In this document: piece after piece, positions 1-9,708 of the stretch
Numbering within the stretch: the first letter of the stretch is position 1
Layout of the letters: each line of letters begins with the position of its first letter
NCBI GenBank assembly: GCA_025060595.1
Contig: JANXBX010000003.1
Span: 138,746-202,745 of the forward strand
Reading direction: 5' to 3'
DNA: 64,000 nucleotides
DNA from: Synergistota bacterium
Lineage (GTDB): Bacteria > Synergistota > GBS-1
Notes under the pieces: generated by a model
What the model was told of the DNA's origin: nothing
Seen by the model: only the letters and a program-made list of their open reading frames with translations
Database searches by the model: none
Translations under genes and position numbers: made by a program

Positions 1-19
1 TCAACTCTGCTTTTCACAT

Positions 20-904
20 CTACCATCTTACAAAAGCCCCTTCACTTACCTTATCAGGTTCAACAACTATTCTATCACCGTCTTTTAAATCCGAAGTTAT
101 AGCCAAAGCTGAGCTAAGCTCCTTAAACTTTATTTCTTTAAAGAAAACCCTCCCTCCCTTAACCATATAAACTCCACTCTTACCATCTTTAATTATTATA
201 GCATTGATAGGTATTACAGCCCCCGTAAGCTTCCTCTTGATAAGTCTAACATCAACACTCCTTAGTCTTACAAGCTCGTCCCAGCCTACTAAAGATAAAA
301 TAACAAAAAGATCACCCTCCACAACCTTTATATCTACAAGCTTACTTAATACCTCTCTCTTAAAAGAAGGAAAAACCAAAGAAATCTTCCTTTTCTCTAA
401 CCACCTAGCATCAAAATCTTCTTTCTTAACTCTCAAAAAAAGATTTATAAATAAGTTATCCCTGATTTCCCCTATAGGAGAGCCCGCTTTGACAATTGAG
501 CCATCTTCGATTAACCTTATCTTCCCAGAAGGTATATTTATAATCCCTCTCTCCCAAGCATCTTCGAGCTTCCATATACCAGAAAGATCATCAACTCCAT
601 AGAGTAGGATGCCGCTTTCTCCAGCCAAAACATCCCTATCACCAACTTTAGCAACAATAGAGCCCTTTTTAACCCTCTCTCCATCCTTTTTTAGCCACGT
701 TACCTTCCCAGAAGAAGGGGAAACCAAGAGAGATCCCTCACAAAAAACAAAAGCTTTAGCCTCTATAAATTCTTCCATCTTCTCAAGCTTAACACTTAGA
801 GTCGAAATCTTAGGAGGTTGAGAGGCGCTCTCTACCCTAAAATAAAAAATACAAGCTGATATCACAATTATTACTGAAAATAGAATTACTATTACTTTCC
901 TCAT
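20..904 (-). CDS. HlyD-like membrane-anchored adaptor protein
   Basis: About 294 residues. An N-terminal hydrophobic segment (residues about 4-23, VIVILFSVIIVISACIFYF) should anchor it with the rest outside the membrane. The body has the biotinyl/lipoyl-like strand pattern of HlyD/RND adaptor proteins: SPSSGKVTWLKKDGERVKKGSIVAKVGD near residues 62-90, and a C-terminal VPINAIIIKDGKSGVYMV-type strand. No partner pump gene is visible. It lies 3' of frr behind a hairpin. ATG at 904 is preceded directly by an in-frame GTG (907), and no good Shine-Dalgarno is seen for either. The family is fairly clear, the substrate unknown. Confidence 0.6.
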   Translation of the reverse strand: MRKVIVILFSVIIVISACIFYFRVESASQPPKISTLSVKLEKMEEFIEAKAFVFCEGSLLVSPSSGKVTWLKKDGERVKKGSIVAKVGDRDVLAGESGILLYGVDDLSGIWKLEDAWERGIINIPSGKIRLIEDGSIVKAGSPIGEIRDNLFINLFLRVKKEDFDARWLEKRKISLVFPSFKREVLSKLVDIKVVEGDLFVILSLVGWDELVRLRSVDVRLIKRKLTGAVIPINAIIIKDGKSGVYMVKGGRVFFKEIKFKELSSALAITSDLKDGDRIVVEPDKVSEGAFVRW

Positions 905-915
905 CACTAAAGGGC

Positions 916-939
916 AAGGAAGAGCTAATTAGCTCTTCC

Positions 940-941
<2 letters not shown>
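916..941 (-). terminator. Perfect 26-bp palindrome at the end of frr
   Basis: Two 13-nt arms (AAGGAAGAGCTAA / TTAGCTCTTCCTT) form a perfect inverted repeat overlapping the frr stop codon. The transcript after the stem is only mildly U-rich, so termination may be partial, allowing readthrough into the HlyD-like gene 10-35 nt further on, which has no visible promoter of its own. Confidence 0.5.
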
Positions 942-2821
<1,880 letters not shown>

Positions 2822-2823
2822 AA

Positions 2824-3672
2824 CTACATCTCCCCCTTACGACGACGTTTCTTTATTTCCTCTTCTTCATCAAAATCCTCTTCAAGTTCATCAAAAACAT
2901 CTCCATACTTCTCCAAAAGCTCCTCTCTCATGGTCATATCCTCTTCCTCAGCCGCAACCTCTTCACCTTCTTGTACTCCTCTTATCTGTACCCCTTGTTT
3001 ACCTTCCAAGACAGCATCAGCTATGATACTTGTTATTAACTTTATAGATCTTATAGCATCATCATTACCCGGAATAGGATAATCAACAGGATCTGGATCA
3101 CAGTTAGTATCAACTATAGCAACTACAGGTATTTCAAGTCTATTAGCTTCGGTAACAGCGATTTTTTCTTTCCTTGGATCTACGACAAAAAGAACATCAG
3201 GAAGATCGGTCATTTCCTTAATGCCACCGAGATACCTTCCAAGCTTACTCTTTTCTCTTTCAAGTCTCACTACTTCCTTTTTAGGTAAAACCTCAAACAT
3301 TCCTTCCTTTTCCATCTCCTCAAGCTCCTTAAGCCTTTCAATCCTCTTTCTTATGGTCTTAAAATTCGTCAAAAGTCCACCAAGCCACCTCTGGTTAACA
3401 TAAAACATCTCGCACCTTTCAGCCTCGCTCTTGACCACGTCTTGTGCCTGACGTTTCGTACCAACGAAAAGAACAGTCCCACCATTCATAACTCTCTCCT
3501 TGACAAAGTTATAAGCCTCTTCAATCTTCTTTAAGGTCTTTTGAAGATCGATGATGTAAATACCGTTTCTCTCTGTAAAAATGTACTCCTTCATTTTAGG
3601 ATTCCAGCGTTTAGTTTGGTGTCCGAAATGTACACCAGCCTCAAGAAGCTGTTTCATACTAACTATAGCCAC
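2824..3672 (-). CDS. rpsB: 30S ribosomal protein S2
   Basis: 282 residues. The S2 core is evident: [47 protein letters not shown], and [19 protein letters not shown] followed by [21 protein letters not shown]. After residue about 225 there is an extra strongly acidic then basic tail ([34 protein letters not shown]), longer than in E. coli S2. Start is GTG at 3672, with AAGGAGGG eight nt upstream. It is the first gene of the translation operon, behind a structured leader and an extended -10 promoter. Confidence 0.97.
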   Translation of the reverse strand: MAIVSMKQLLEAGVHFGHQTKRWNPKMKEYIFTERNGIYIIDLQKTLKKIEEAYNFVKERVMNGGTVLFVGTKRQAQDVVKSEAERCEMFYVNQRWLGGLLTNFKTIRKRIERLKELEEMEKEGMFEVLPKKEVVRLEREKSKLGRYLGGIKEMTDLPDVLFVVDPRKEKIAVTEANRLEIPVVAIVDTNCDPDPVDYPIPGNDDAIRSIKLITSIIADAVLEGKQGVQIRGVQEGEEVAAEEEDMTMREELLEKYGDVFDELEEDFDEEEEIKKRRRKGEM

Positions 3673-3710
3673 GCAAACATCCCTCCTTAAAATTTTGGTT
3701 TTATACCCTC

Positions 3711-3770
3711 CATGTCCATCTTCAAGAAGAGGAACCCCTTCTTAGGCACCGCCCCTTCTCTCCGGACATG
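3711..3770 (-). promoter_or_regulatory. Candidate structured leader upstream of rpsB
   Basis: In the 113-nt untranslated leader of rpsB, CATGTCC (3770-3764 on the transcript strand) can pair with GGACATG (3717-3711). This encloses a second hairpin with arms AAGAAG / CTTCTT. A closing helix around an inner stem-loop just before a ribosomal protein gene is the layout of autogenous r-protein leaders. Known S2 leader RNAs exist, but I have not matched this to their consensus. Confidence 0.35.
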
Positions 3771-3791
3771 TGTGATTTACAAGCTCTTTGA

Positions 3792-3820
3792 AGTATATCA
3801 TAAACTCTCAAGAAAAGCAA
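3792..3820 (-). promoter_or_regulatory. Extended -10 promoter for rpsB operon
   Basis: On the minus strand TG-A-TATACT (3800-3792) is an extended -10 element. TTGCTT sits at 3820-3815 with a 17-nt spacer as a weak -35. The TGA of the extended -10 is also the stop codon of hldD. Predicted start near 3785 gives a leader of about 113 nt to the rpsB GTG. Confidence 0.5.
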
Positions 3821-4388
3821 AATACTCACGGATGCCCTCCTCCAAAGAGGCAAAAGCCTCGCTGTACCCTGCCTCCTCCCTGAGAAGGGTTAAATCTGCT
3901 TGAGTATAACCTTGATATCTTCCAACTAGCTCATCAGGAAAGGGAATATATTCGTAGCTTCCTTTACCGTTTAGCTGAATTAATATTCTAACCACATCAT
4001 TAAAGCTCCTTGAAACCCCTGTTCCACAGTTAAATATACCTGAAATTTCCCTTTCAAAAAGAAATAGGTTTACTTTTACTACATCTTTAACATATACGAA
4101 ATCCCTTCTTTGTTCTCCAGCCCTATATCCGCCACCTTCTCCAAAAAGCCTTATAACGCCCTTTTCCTTAAGCTGCTTATAAAACTGATAAATTACCGAA
4201 GCCATCTTCCCCTTATGAAACTCATTAGGCCCATAAACATTAAAGTATCTTAAGCCGGTTACCTGCAAAGTTACCCCTTTTTGGTAAATTTTTCTAACAT
4301 AACGATCAAACATGTATTTCGAAAAACCATTCAGCCCCTTAATGAGATTACTACCTATAAAACCCGCTCCTCCAGTTACAACTATCAT
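3798..4388 (-). CDS. hldD: ADP-heptose epimerase HldD with internal in-frame deletion
   Basis: Family: ADP-L-glycero-D-manno-heptose 6-epimerase, an SDR enzyme of about 310 residues; here only 196. The NAD-binding start MIVVTGGAGFIGSNLIKGLN is intact, then the reading frame jumps directly to GFSKYMFDRYVRKIYQ, which in the family follows the catalytic tyrosine (Y-G-[YF]-S-K). The Tyr is replaced by Asn at the junction, and about 115 residues, including the Ser position and much of the Rossmann fold, are absent. The rest (LRYFNVYGPNEFHKGKMAS, QRRDFVYVKDVV, YIPFPDELVGRYQGYTQADL) matches well. It starts on the hldE stop (TAATG). Probably non-functional, or an assembly artefact at about 4330. Confidence 0.8.
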   Translation of the reverse strand: MIVVTGGAGFIGSNLIKGLNGFSKYMFDRYVRKIYQKGVTLQVTGLRYFNVYGPNEFHKGKMASVIYQFYKQLKEKGVIRLFGEGGGYRAGEQRRDFVYVKDVVKVNLFLFEREISGIFNCGTGVSRSFNDVVRILIQLNGKGSYEYIPFPDELVGRYQGYTQADLTLLREEAGYSEAFASLEEGIREYFAFLESL

Positions 4389-5824
4389 TATTTTTTTCCC
4401 TCCAATATCTTTCTCACGAGGGAGGTAGTAGAATACCCCTTAAATAGCGGAACTATATGAACCTCACGAGCATATTCCCTACCAACCACTTCTTCTACTT
4501 TGTAATCTCCACCCTTAACAAGAACATCAGGTCTAATAAGACTGATAAGCTTCTCCGGTGTATCCTCATCGAAGATAACCACACAATCAACGAATTCCAA
4601 AGCAGCAAGCATCCTTGCCCTGTCCTCCTGAGGAACTAAAGGCCGTCCTTCTCCCTTAAGTCTCCTAACCGATGAATCAGAGTTAAGCCCCACTATAAGT
4701 TTATCTCCTCTCTTTTTTGCTTCCTCAAGAGAATATATATGTCCAACGTGAAGAAGATCAAAACAACCATTAGTAAAGACTATCTTAAAGCCGTCCCTTT
4801 TCCATCTCCTTACAAGTTCTATAGTTTCGTCAAAGCTCTTTATCTTAGATTCAATACTAAGTTTAAAGCTTGAATTTCTCAAAGCCTCCTCAAGCTCCGA
4901 TAGGGTTATGGGGGCAGTTCCAATCTTACCTACAACCACGCCAGCCGCAATGTTAGATAGCCTAGCAGAATCAACTAAATCTCTTCCAGTTGCAATACAA
5001 GCCGCTAATGTAGCTACAACCGTATCTCCAGCTCCAGAAACATCAAAAACCTCCCTAGCCTTCGTAGGTATGTGATGTATGTTTCCACTTTCAAATAGAG
5101 TCATTCCCTTTTCAGAACGGGTAACCAAAAGATTCTCAAGCTTATATTTATATAAAACTTCAAACCCCGCTTTTTCTATATCCTTATCAACGTTAGGAAC
5201 GCCCTTACCATATACCTCACCTAATTCCTTTACATTAGGGGTAACTATAAATGCACCCTCATACTTTTTCCAATCCGGCCCTTTAGGATCCACTATAACA
5301 GGAATTCCAAACCTCTTCGATTCCTCTATAACAAAGCGACATAAGCTAGTTGTGCAAAAGCCTTTACCATAATCAGATATCACAACACACTTTGAATCCC
5401 TTATTTCTTCAAGAAACCAATCCAAAACTATTTCTTCTTCCGCTCTTTTAAGAGGGGAAACCTCTTCAAAATCAACCCTAACCACTTGCTGCCTACCACC
5501 TAAAATTCTCACCTTAGTTATAGTAGGACAGCTTCTAAGAATCAAACCTGAAACGTCTATACCCTTATCAAGGAGTGCCTTCTTAAGAAGCTCTCCAGAA
5601 GAGTCTTCCCCTAAAGCTCCAGCAAGAAAAACCTTGCATCCTAAATTAACTAAGTTAACTGCAACATTCCCTGCCCCACCTGGAGAAACTTTCTCCTCAC
5701 AAACCCTAACCACAGGAACGGGAGCCTCCGGGGAAATCCTATTAACTTCACCATAGTAATACCTATCAAGCATAACATCACCGATAACGAGAATTTTGGC
5801 AACAAAAGGGGATAAACTATCCAT
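4388..5824 (-). CDS. hldE: Bifunctional heptose-7-phosphate kinase / heptose-1-phosphate adenylyltransferase
   Basis: About 478 residues. The N-terminal PfkB-type kinase domain shows GDVMLDRYYYGEVNRISPEAP, SPGGAGNVAVNL and the anion-hole motif DVSGAGDT near residue 260. The C-terminal nucleotidyltransferase shows FTNGCFDLLHVGHIYSLEEA (HxGH) and KGGDY. Together these make ADP-heptose for LPS core in the cytoplasm. It overlaps gmhA by 8 nt. ATG at 5824 gives the family's usual N terminus; GTG at 5848 is an in-frame alternative. An AGGAGG lies 15 nt upstream of the ATG, farther than ideal. Confidence 0.93.
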   Translation of the reverse strand: MDSLSPFVAKILVIGDVMLDRYYYGEVNRISPEAPVPVVRVCEEKVSPGGAGNVAVNLVNLGCKVFLAGALGEDSSGELLKKALLDKGIDVSGLILRSCPTITKVRILGGRQQVVRVDFEEVSPLKRAEEEIVLDWFLEEIRDSKCVVISDYGKGFCTTSLCRFVIEESKRFGIPVIVDPKGPDWKKYEGAFIVTPNVKELGEVYGKGVPNVDKDIEKAGFEVLYKYKLENLLVTRSEKGMTLFESGNIHHIPTKAREVFDVSGAGDTVVATLAACIATGRDLVDSARLSNIAAGVVVGKIGTAPITLSELEEALRNSSFKLSIESKIKSFDETIELVRRWKRDGFKIVFTNGCFDLLHVGHIYSLEEAKKRGDKLIVGLNSDSSVRRLKGEGRPLVPQEDRARMLAALEFVDCVVIFDEDTPEKLISLIRPDVLVKGGDYKVEEVVGREYAREVHIVPLFKGYSTTSLVRKILEGKK

Positions 5825-6374
5825 AGAGGGCTTTTTCAACCTCCTCACAAACCAGATGACCTATCAAAATATGGACCTCTTGAATCCGAGGAGTAGAGTT
5901 TGAAGGAACAACTATAGCAACATCGCAAAGCTCCCTTAACTTGCCTCCTCCCTTTCCCAAAAGACCAACTACTCTTACATTCTTATTCTTAGCACCTAAA
6001 ACAGCTTTTACCACGTTCGGACTTTCACCGGAAGTGGATATAGCAACAAGCAAATCACCCTCTCTTAGTAATGCGTCAACCTGCCTTAAGAAAATGTGTT
6101 CAAACCCATAATCATTCCCCACAGCAGTTAGTATGGATGTATCCGTCGTCAAGGCCACGGCTGGAAGAGGAGCTCTGTCTTTAGCAAACCTACCAACAAA
6201 CTCCGCAGCTAAATGTTGACTATCAGCAGCACTACCGCCGTTTCCCATAAAGGCAATTTTTCCTCCATTTTTTAGAGTTTTTATAGCAAGCTCGATAAAA
6301 GCCTTTATTTCTTGTTCACATACTCTTAATGTCTCTCTAACTACAGATATATGTTCCTCAAAGGACTCCTTCAT
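5817..6374 (-). CDS. gmhA: Sedoheptulose-7-phosphate isomerase
   Basis: About 185 residues, a SIS-domain isomerase making D-glycero-D-manno-heptose 7-phosphate, the first step toward ADP-heptose. Motifs seen: FMGNGGSAADSQHLAAEFVGRF, LTTDTSILTAVGNDYGFEHIF, AISTSGESPNVVKA and HILIGHLVCEEVE. ATG at 6374 has AAGGTG at 8 nt; the in-frame TTG just upstream is less likely. It heads the heptose genes gmhA-hldE-hldD. No gmhB phosphatase is in the window. Confidence 0.94.
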   Translation of the reverse strand: MKESFEEHISVVRETLRVCEQEIKAFIELAIKTLKNGGKIAFMGNGGSAADSQHLAAEFVGRFAKDRAPLPAVALTTDTSILTAVGNDYGFEHIFLRQVDALLREGDLLVAISTSGESPNVVKAVLGAKNKNVRVVGLLGKGGGKLRELCDVAIVVPSNSTPRIQEVHILIGHLVCEEVEKALYG

Positions 6375-6413
6375 CAAATTGTCACCTTATCTAATTTTAA
6401 CATAATTATGAAG

Positions 6414-6983
6414 TCATTTCCTTTTAGGCCCAAAGAGCTTCCTAAGAAAATCTAGCAATTTTGCATCTCCATACCTTGATATAGGAACCACCTTTTTAGC
6501 CTCCCTAACGTCTTCGATAGTATAGAAAGACTGAGGACTATACTGATAAACTATACTAAGAAAGCGCTCGATCCTCTTCCTTTCAACAACGGCAAATATA
6601 ATCACAATAGGACCTTCCCTTCCCTGAGCATCAACCGTAGTCACGATAAACCCCTCGTCTCTCAAAGCCTTAATCAATGTCTCAGGCTCTTGTCGTGTTA
6701 TAACCCTTATAACCACGTTTCCAAGGGCAAGCTTAGCCTCAAGAACCAAACCGACGTAGTTACCACAAGCGAACCCACCAGCAAAGGCCACATAATATAT
6801 AGGGCTTGCCAGATGCTTTATTATCTGAGCAGTCACAATTATCCAAAGCAAGGATTCAAAAAAACCTATTAAGCTCGCCTCTAAACGACGTCCTCGCGCT
6901 AAAAGAACTATACGAACTGTACCCAAGCTAACATCGCATATTCTCGCTAAGAATATCAAAAGCGCTCCTTCTATTAAACCCAT
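6414..6983 (-). CDS. UPF0316 (DUF2179/DUF5698) membrane protein
   Basis: 189 residues from ATG 6983. The N-terminal part has three hydrophobic segments (MGLIEGALLIFLARICDVSLG, FFESLLWIIVTAQII, YYVAFAGGFACGNYVGLVLEA), followed by a cytosolic DUF2179-like domain with EGFIVTTVDAQGREGP. Proteins of this family (for example Bacillus YebE) are conserved but of unknown function. A longer reading from 7034 would begin inside the -35 region and the adjacent terminator. The promoter at 7006-7034 and the palindrome both fall upstream of ATG 6983, which therefore is preferred. Confidence 0.75.
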   Translation of the reverse strand: MGLIEGALLIFLARICDVSLGTVRIVLLARGRRLEASLIGFFESLLWIIVTAQIIKHLASPIYYVAFAGGFACGNYVGLVLEAKLALGNVVIRVITRQEPETLIKALRDEGFIVTTVDAQGREGPIVIIFAVVERKRIERFLSIVYQYSPQSFYTIEDVREAKKVVPISRYGDAKLLDFLRKLFGPKRK

Positions 6984-6988
6984 TGCCT

Positions 6989-7012
6989 CTATCATAACGG
7001 CCGTCATGATAG
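6989..7012 (-). promoter_or_regulatory. 24-bp near-perfect palindrome, operator candidate
   Basis: CTATCATGACGG followed by CCGTTATGATAG (transcript strand) is an inverted repeat with 11 of 12 positions matching and no spacer. It covers the -10 hexamer TATCAT and the expected transcription start of the UPF0316 gene, and ends 5 nt before the preferred ATG. Position and symmetry suit a repressor-binding site; the protein is unknown. Confidence 0.4.
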
Positions 7013-7034
7013 CATAAAAATTGACATAAATCAA
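7006..7034 (-). promoter_or_regulatory. Sigma-70-type promoter of the UPF0316 gene
   Basis: TTGATT (7034-7029), a 17-nt spacer and TATCAT (7011-7006) on the minus strand. It sits directly downstream of the flagellin terminator, consistent with a new transcription unit. Confidence 0.5.
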
Positions 7035-7066
7035 CGGGGTGCTCTCCTTAAGGAGAGCACCCCGTT
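7033..7066 (-). terminator. Flagellin transcription terminator
   Basis: Perfect 34-bp inverted repeat (arms AACGGGGTGCTCTCCTT / AAGGAGAGCACCCCGTT) 24 nt past the flagellin stop. The following transcript sequence GATTTATGTCAATTTTTATG is moderately U-rich. The -35 box of the next gene begins at its edge. Confidence 0.8.
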
Positions 7067-7090
7067 TAAGGGAGAAAACTATTAGTAAAC

Positions 7091-9592
7091 TTATCTTAAT
7101 AACTGAAGAACTGATTGCGGCAGCTGATTAGCTTGAGCAAGCATTGCCACTCCCGATTGATGCAGTATCTGAAGCCTAACGAACTCCATCATTTCCTGAG
7201 CTATATCAGCATCCCTTATTCTTGACTCAGCTGCCTGAACATTAACCTCCATTATGTTAAGGTTCTTTATGGTATGTTCAAGCCTATTTTGAAAAGCACC
7301 AAGCTTTGAACGAGCGGTTGAAACCTGCTCTAAAGCTTTGGTTACCTTACTAATAGCAAGCTCCGCTTCCTCCCTTGTTAGGACGGTTAAGTCTGATATT
7401 CCAAGTCCATCAGTATTCAAGGAGTCTATATCAACTCTCATAAGCTCATTTTCATTAGGACCTATATGTAAAAAGAGCGTACCTGAGGCATCAACCCTTA
7501 TATCAGCCTCATCCCACCTTTCTCCGTTTATTTCAAAAGAAAGCCCAAGAGGAATAAGCGTATAATTAACATTAGTGGGTGTATAATACTTGTAGTCCTT
7601 TATCTTCTTTTCAAGGACTACATGAGATCCCGTTCCCTCTATTATTAGAGTATCAGGACTGTTTATATCATAAGAATTACCATTTTCATCCTTCGATGGA
7701 ACTCTCACCTTAACATTAGTTCCAGAGGAGGCTATAGTCCCATCCTCTATTCCCTCAGTTACATTATCTAAACCGAGCCAATTAATTAATGTAGCGTTCC
7801 CTTCAACTATTATCTTGCTCGAGGGATCACCAGAGGATTGAATTAGGAAAAGATAACTATCACCGTTAACATTTCTATTGTAAGCTTTGACATTAGTATA
7901 AGCCGAGAGATTATTTATCTTTCTTATAACGTTAGAGAGAGTATCAGAAGCATCAATATCTATTCTAACACCATTTATGTATATAGCACTTGTAACTCCG
8001 GCAGCTACAATTACAGGATCCCCTCCCATAACCCATCTTCTTGGATCATATCGAGTATCATCATGAGCCCAGTGAGTTCTAAAGCCTATCCTTTCAAGAA
8101 AAGTCGTAGTCACATTAACCATATCCTTATCTTCAAGCTCTATCTTAGTCCCAGGATTTGCAACTAATCTTATATAAGCTCTGTAGTCCCCGCCACCAGC
8201 ATCATAATAAGTCAATGTAGCTGTAACCCCTGTTTCAGGAGACTTAGCATTTATTGCATCAACTACTTTATTAAGATCAAGGTCATCAGCATTACCATCG
8301 CCATCGAGATCTTCCGTAGTAACATTTATTTCAACACCATTTACGTAAAATGTATAAGTGGTCCCACTAGGAGTAGCAGTACCATCGAAGTTTATGAAGT
8401 AGGTTCTATTTGTATCATTCACATCAACATCAAATCCTCTCATTTCCATCTGAGTCTGACTCACTCTCGTAGTATTAAAGCCTATCGCTTGAAGATCTAA
8501 ATCGTACCTATTAAGTCCTCCCAAAAACTCAACATCTTCCTCTAATACCACATCTCTACCAGAACCTTGAGCGTTTATCCTTATATAGAGCTTACCACCA
8601 ATATCAAGAACCTCCGCCCAGACTTGACCCCCCATCTGGGAGTTTATCCTATTAACGACATCTTGCCATGTAGAAGCTCCGCTTAAGTCCACAGTGGTTC
8701 CATTTATCTTTATTAACCTGTCCCCACTAAAAGTGGGACCGGTCCCCGAAAGCTCATTACTTAAAACACTAGGTACAGCACCAAATCCTAAGTCTTGAAG
8801 AAGATCCTGACTACCTGACAATACTATCCTTTTTCCAGAACCTTCTTCAGTCTGAACAAGCTTTAAGTGACCACCTGATCTTTCCGCTTTAACACCAGTA
8901 TTATGGGTTTTCTCATTGATCTTATCTATTACATATTGAAGCTTATCTAAGGCAGCTGAGAACTCTGTAGAATTTAAATAAACCGCCACACCATTTATAA
9001 CTATCTCACCGGTATGAATCCTATCTAACGAAGATATATTTGTAACCCCCGTCAGCTCCGCCCTACTTGCCTCCTGATAAATCTTCACCTTATAAGTCCC
9101 AGGCTGAGTAGAGGGAGAAGCCGTCATATTAGAAACATAAGCATTACCACCAACTTGGTTGATTATAAATGAAAGCTCTCCCGTAAGAAGCTTTCTTGTA
9201 TTAAACTGGGCACTTTCACCAATCCTATCTATCTCAGCTTTAAGCTGATCTATTTCCTTTTGAATTTGCTCTCTATCGTAAGAAGTATAAGTATCATTTG
9301 CAGCCTGAATAGCAAGCTCCCTTATTCTATGGAGAATCGCTTGAACTTCATCAAGCGCTCCTTCCGCAGTTTGAATAAGAGAAATGCCATCCTGTGCATT
9401 TCTCGATGCCTGATGAATGCTTCTTATCTGGGAGCGCATCTTTTCTGAGATAGCCAAACCCGCAGCATCATCAGCTGCACGATTAATCCTTAAACCTGAG
9501 GAAAGCTTCTCGAGGGTACTTTGCAGTTGACCCGAGGTCACAGTCAACTGCCTGTAGGCTTCCATAGCCGCAATATTATGATTTATTCTCAT
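7091..9592 (-). CDS. fliC: Flagellin with four tandem Flagellin_IN-like repeats
   Basis: 833 residues, far longer than the minimal flagellin of about 275. The N-terminal D0/D1 helices (MRINHNIAAMEAYRQL, LSSGLRINRAADDAAGLAIS) and C-terminal D1/D0 (DADIAQEMMEFVRLQIL, ANQLPQSVLQLLR) are canonical. Between residues about 196 and 610 are four diverged copies of a module with the pattern NGV.I, then V...IN, TGV.A, L.L and a closing LGF/IGF: about 196-270, 293-371, 416-504 and 537-608. The third copy contains DLDGDGNADDLD (428-439), which fits a calcium-binding DxDxDG loop. Secreted filament subunit. Transcribed from its own sigma-28 promoter. Confidence 0.95.
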   Translation of the reverse strand: MRINHNIAAMEAYRQLTVTSGQLQSTLEKLSSGLRINRAADDAAGLAISEKMRSQIRSIHQASRNAQDGISLIQTAEGALDEVQAILHRIRELAIQAANDTYTSYDREQIQKEIDQLKAEIDRIGESAQFNTRKLLTGELSFIINQVGGNAYVSNMTASPSTQPGTYKVKIYQEASRAELTGVTNISSLDRIHTGEIVINGVAVYLNSTEFSAALDKLQYVIDKINEKTHNTGVKAERSGGHLKLVQTEEGSGKRIVLSGSQDLLQDLGFGAVPSVLSNELSGTGPTFSGDRLIKINGTTVDLSGASTWQDVVNRINSQMGGQVWAEVLDIGGKLYIRINAQGSGRDVVLEEDVEFLGGLNRYDLDLQAIGFNTTRVSQTQMEMRGFDVDVNDTNRTYFINFDGTATPSGTTYTFYVNGVEINVTTEDLDGDGNADDLDLNKVVDAINAKSPETGVTATLTYYDAGGGDYRAYIRLVANPGTKIELEDKDMVNVTTTFLERIGFRTHWAHDDTRYDPRRWVMGGDPVIVAAGVTSAIYINGVRIDIDASDTLSNVIRKINNLSAYTNVKAYNRNVNGDSYLFLIQSSGDPSSKIIVEGNATLINWLGLDNVTEGIEDGTIASSGTNVKVRVPSKDENGNSYDINSPDTLIIEGTGSHVVLEKKIKDYKYYTPTNVNYTLIPLGLSFEINGERWDEADIRVDASGTLFLHIGPNENELMRVDIDSLNTDGLGISDLTVLTREEAELAISKVTKALEQVSTARSKLGAFQNRLEHTIKNLNIMEVNVQAAESRIRDADIAQEMMEFVRLQILHQSGVAMLAQANQLPQSVLQLLR

Positions 9593-9667
9593 GAGTCCTC
9601 ACCCCATCCTTGTAATCTGCCGCATCCTTGCGCTGTCTAACTTATCCTCATCCGTGAGGACCATTCA
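9593..9667 (-). promoter_or_regulatory. Flagellin leader RNA with CsrA-type hairpin and SD-masking helix
   Basis: The transcript contains TCCTCA-CGGA-TGAGGA (9660-9645), a 6-bp hairpin presenting GGA in its tetraloop, as in CsrA sites. Its 5' half, GTCCTCAC (9662-9655), is also fully complementary to GTGAGGAC inside the flagellin Shine-Dalgarno region (9602-9595), which directly abuts the ATG. Two folds therefore compete for the same segment. Further AAGGATG GGA motifs lie near 9625 and 9608. csrA and fliW are the next genes upstream. Confidence 0.5.
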
Positions 9668-9674
9668 CTTATCT

Positions 9675-9702
9675 TTATCGGCAAAGGTGAGGACTCGCTT
9701 TA
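9675..9702 (-). promoter_or_regulatory. Sigma-28 (FliA/SigD) promoter for flagellin
   Basis: TAAA (9702-9699), a 16-nt spacer, then GCCGATAA (9682-9675), a perfect match to the -10 consensus of flagellar sigma-28. Start expected near 9667. It lies just after the csrA stop codon. flgM, encoding the cognate anti-sigma, is in the same cluster. Confidence 0.88.
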
Positions 9703-9708
9703 GAAAAC

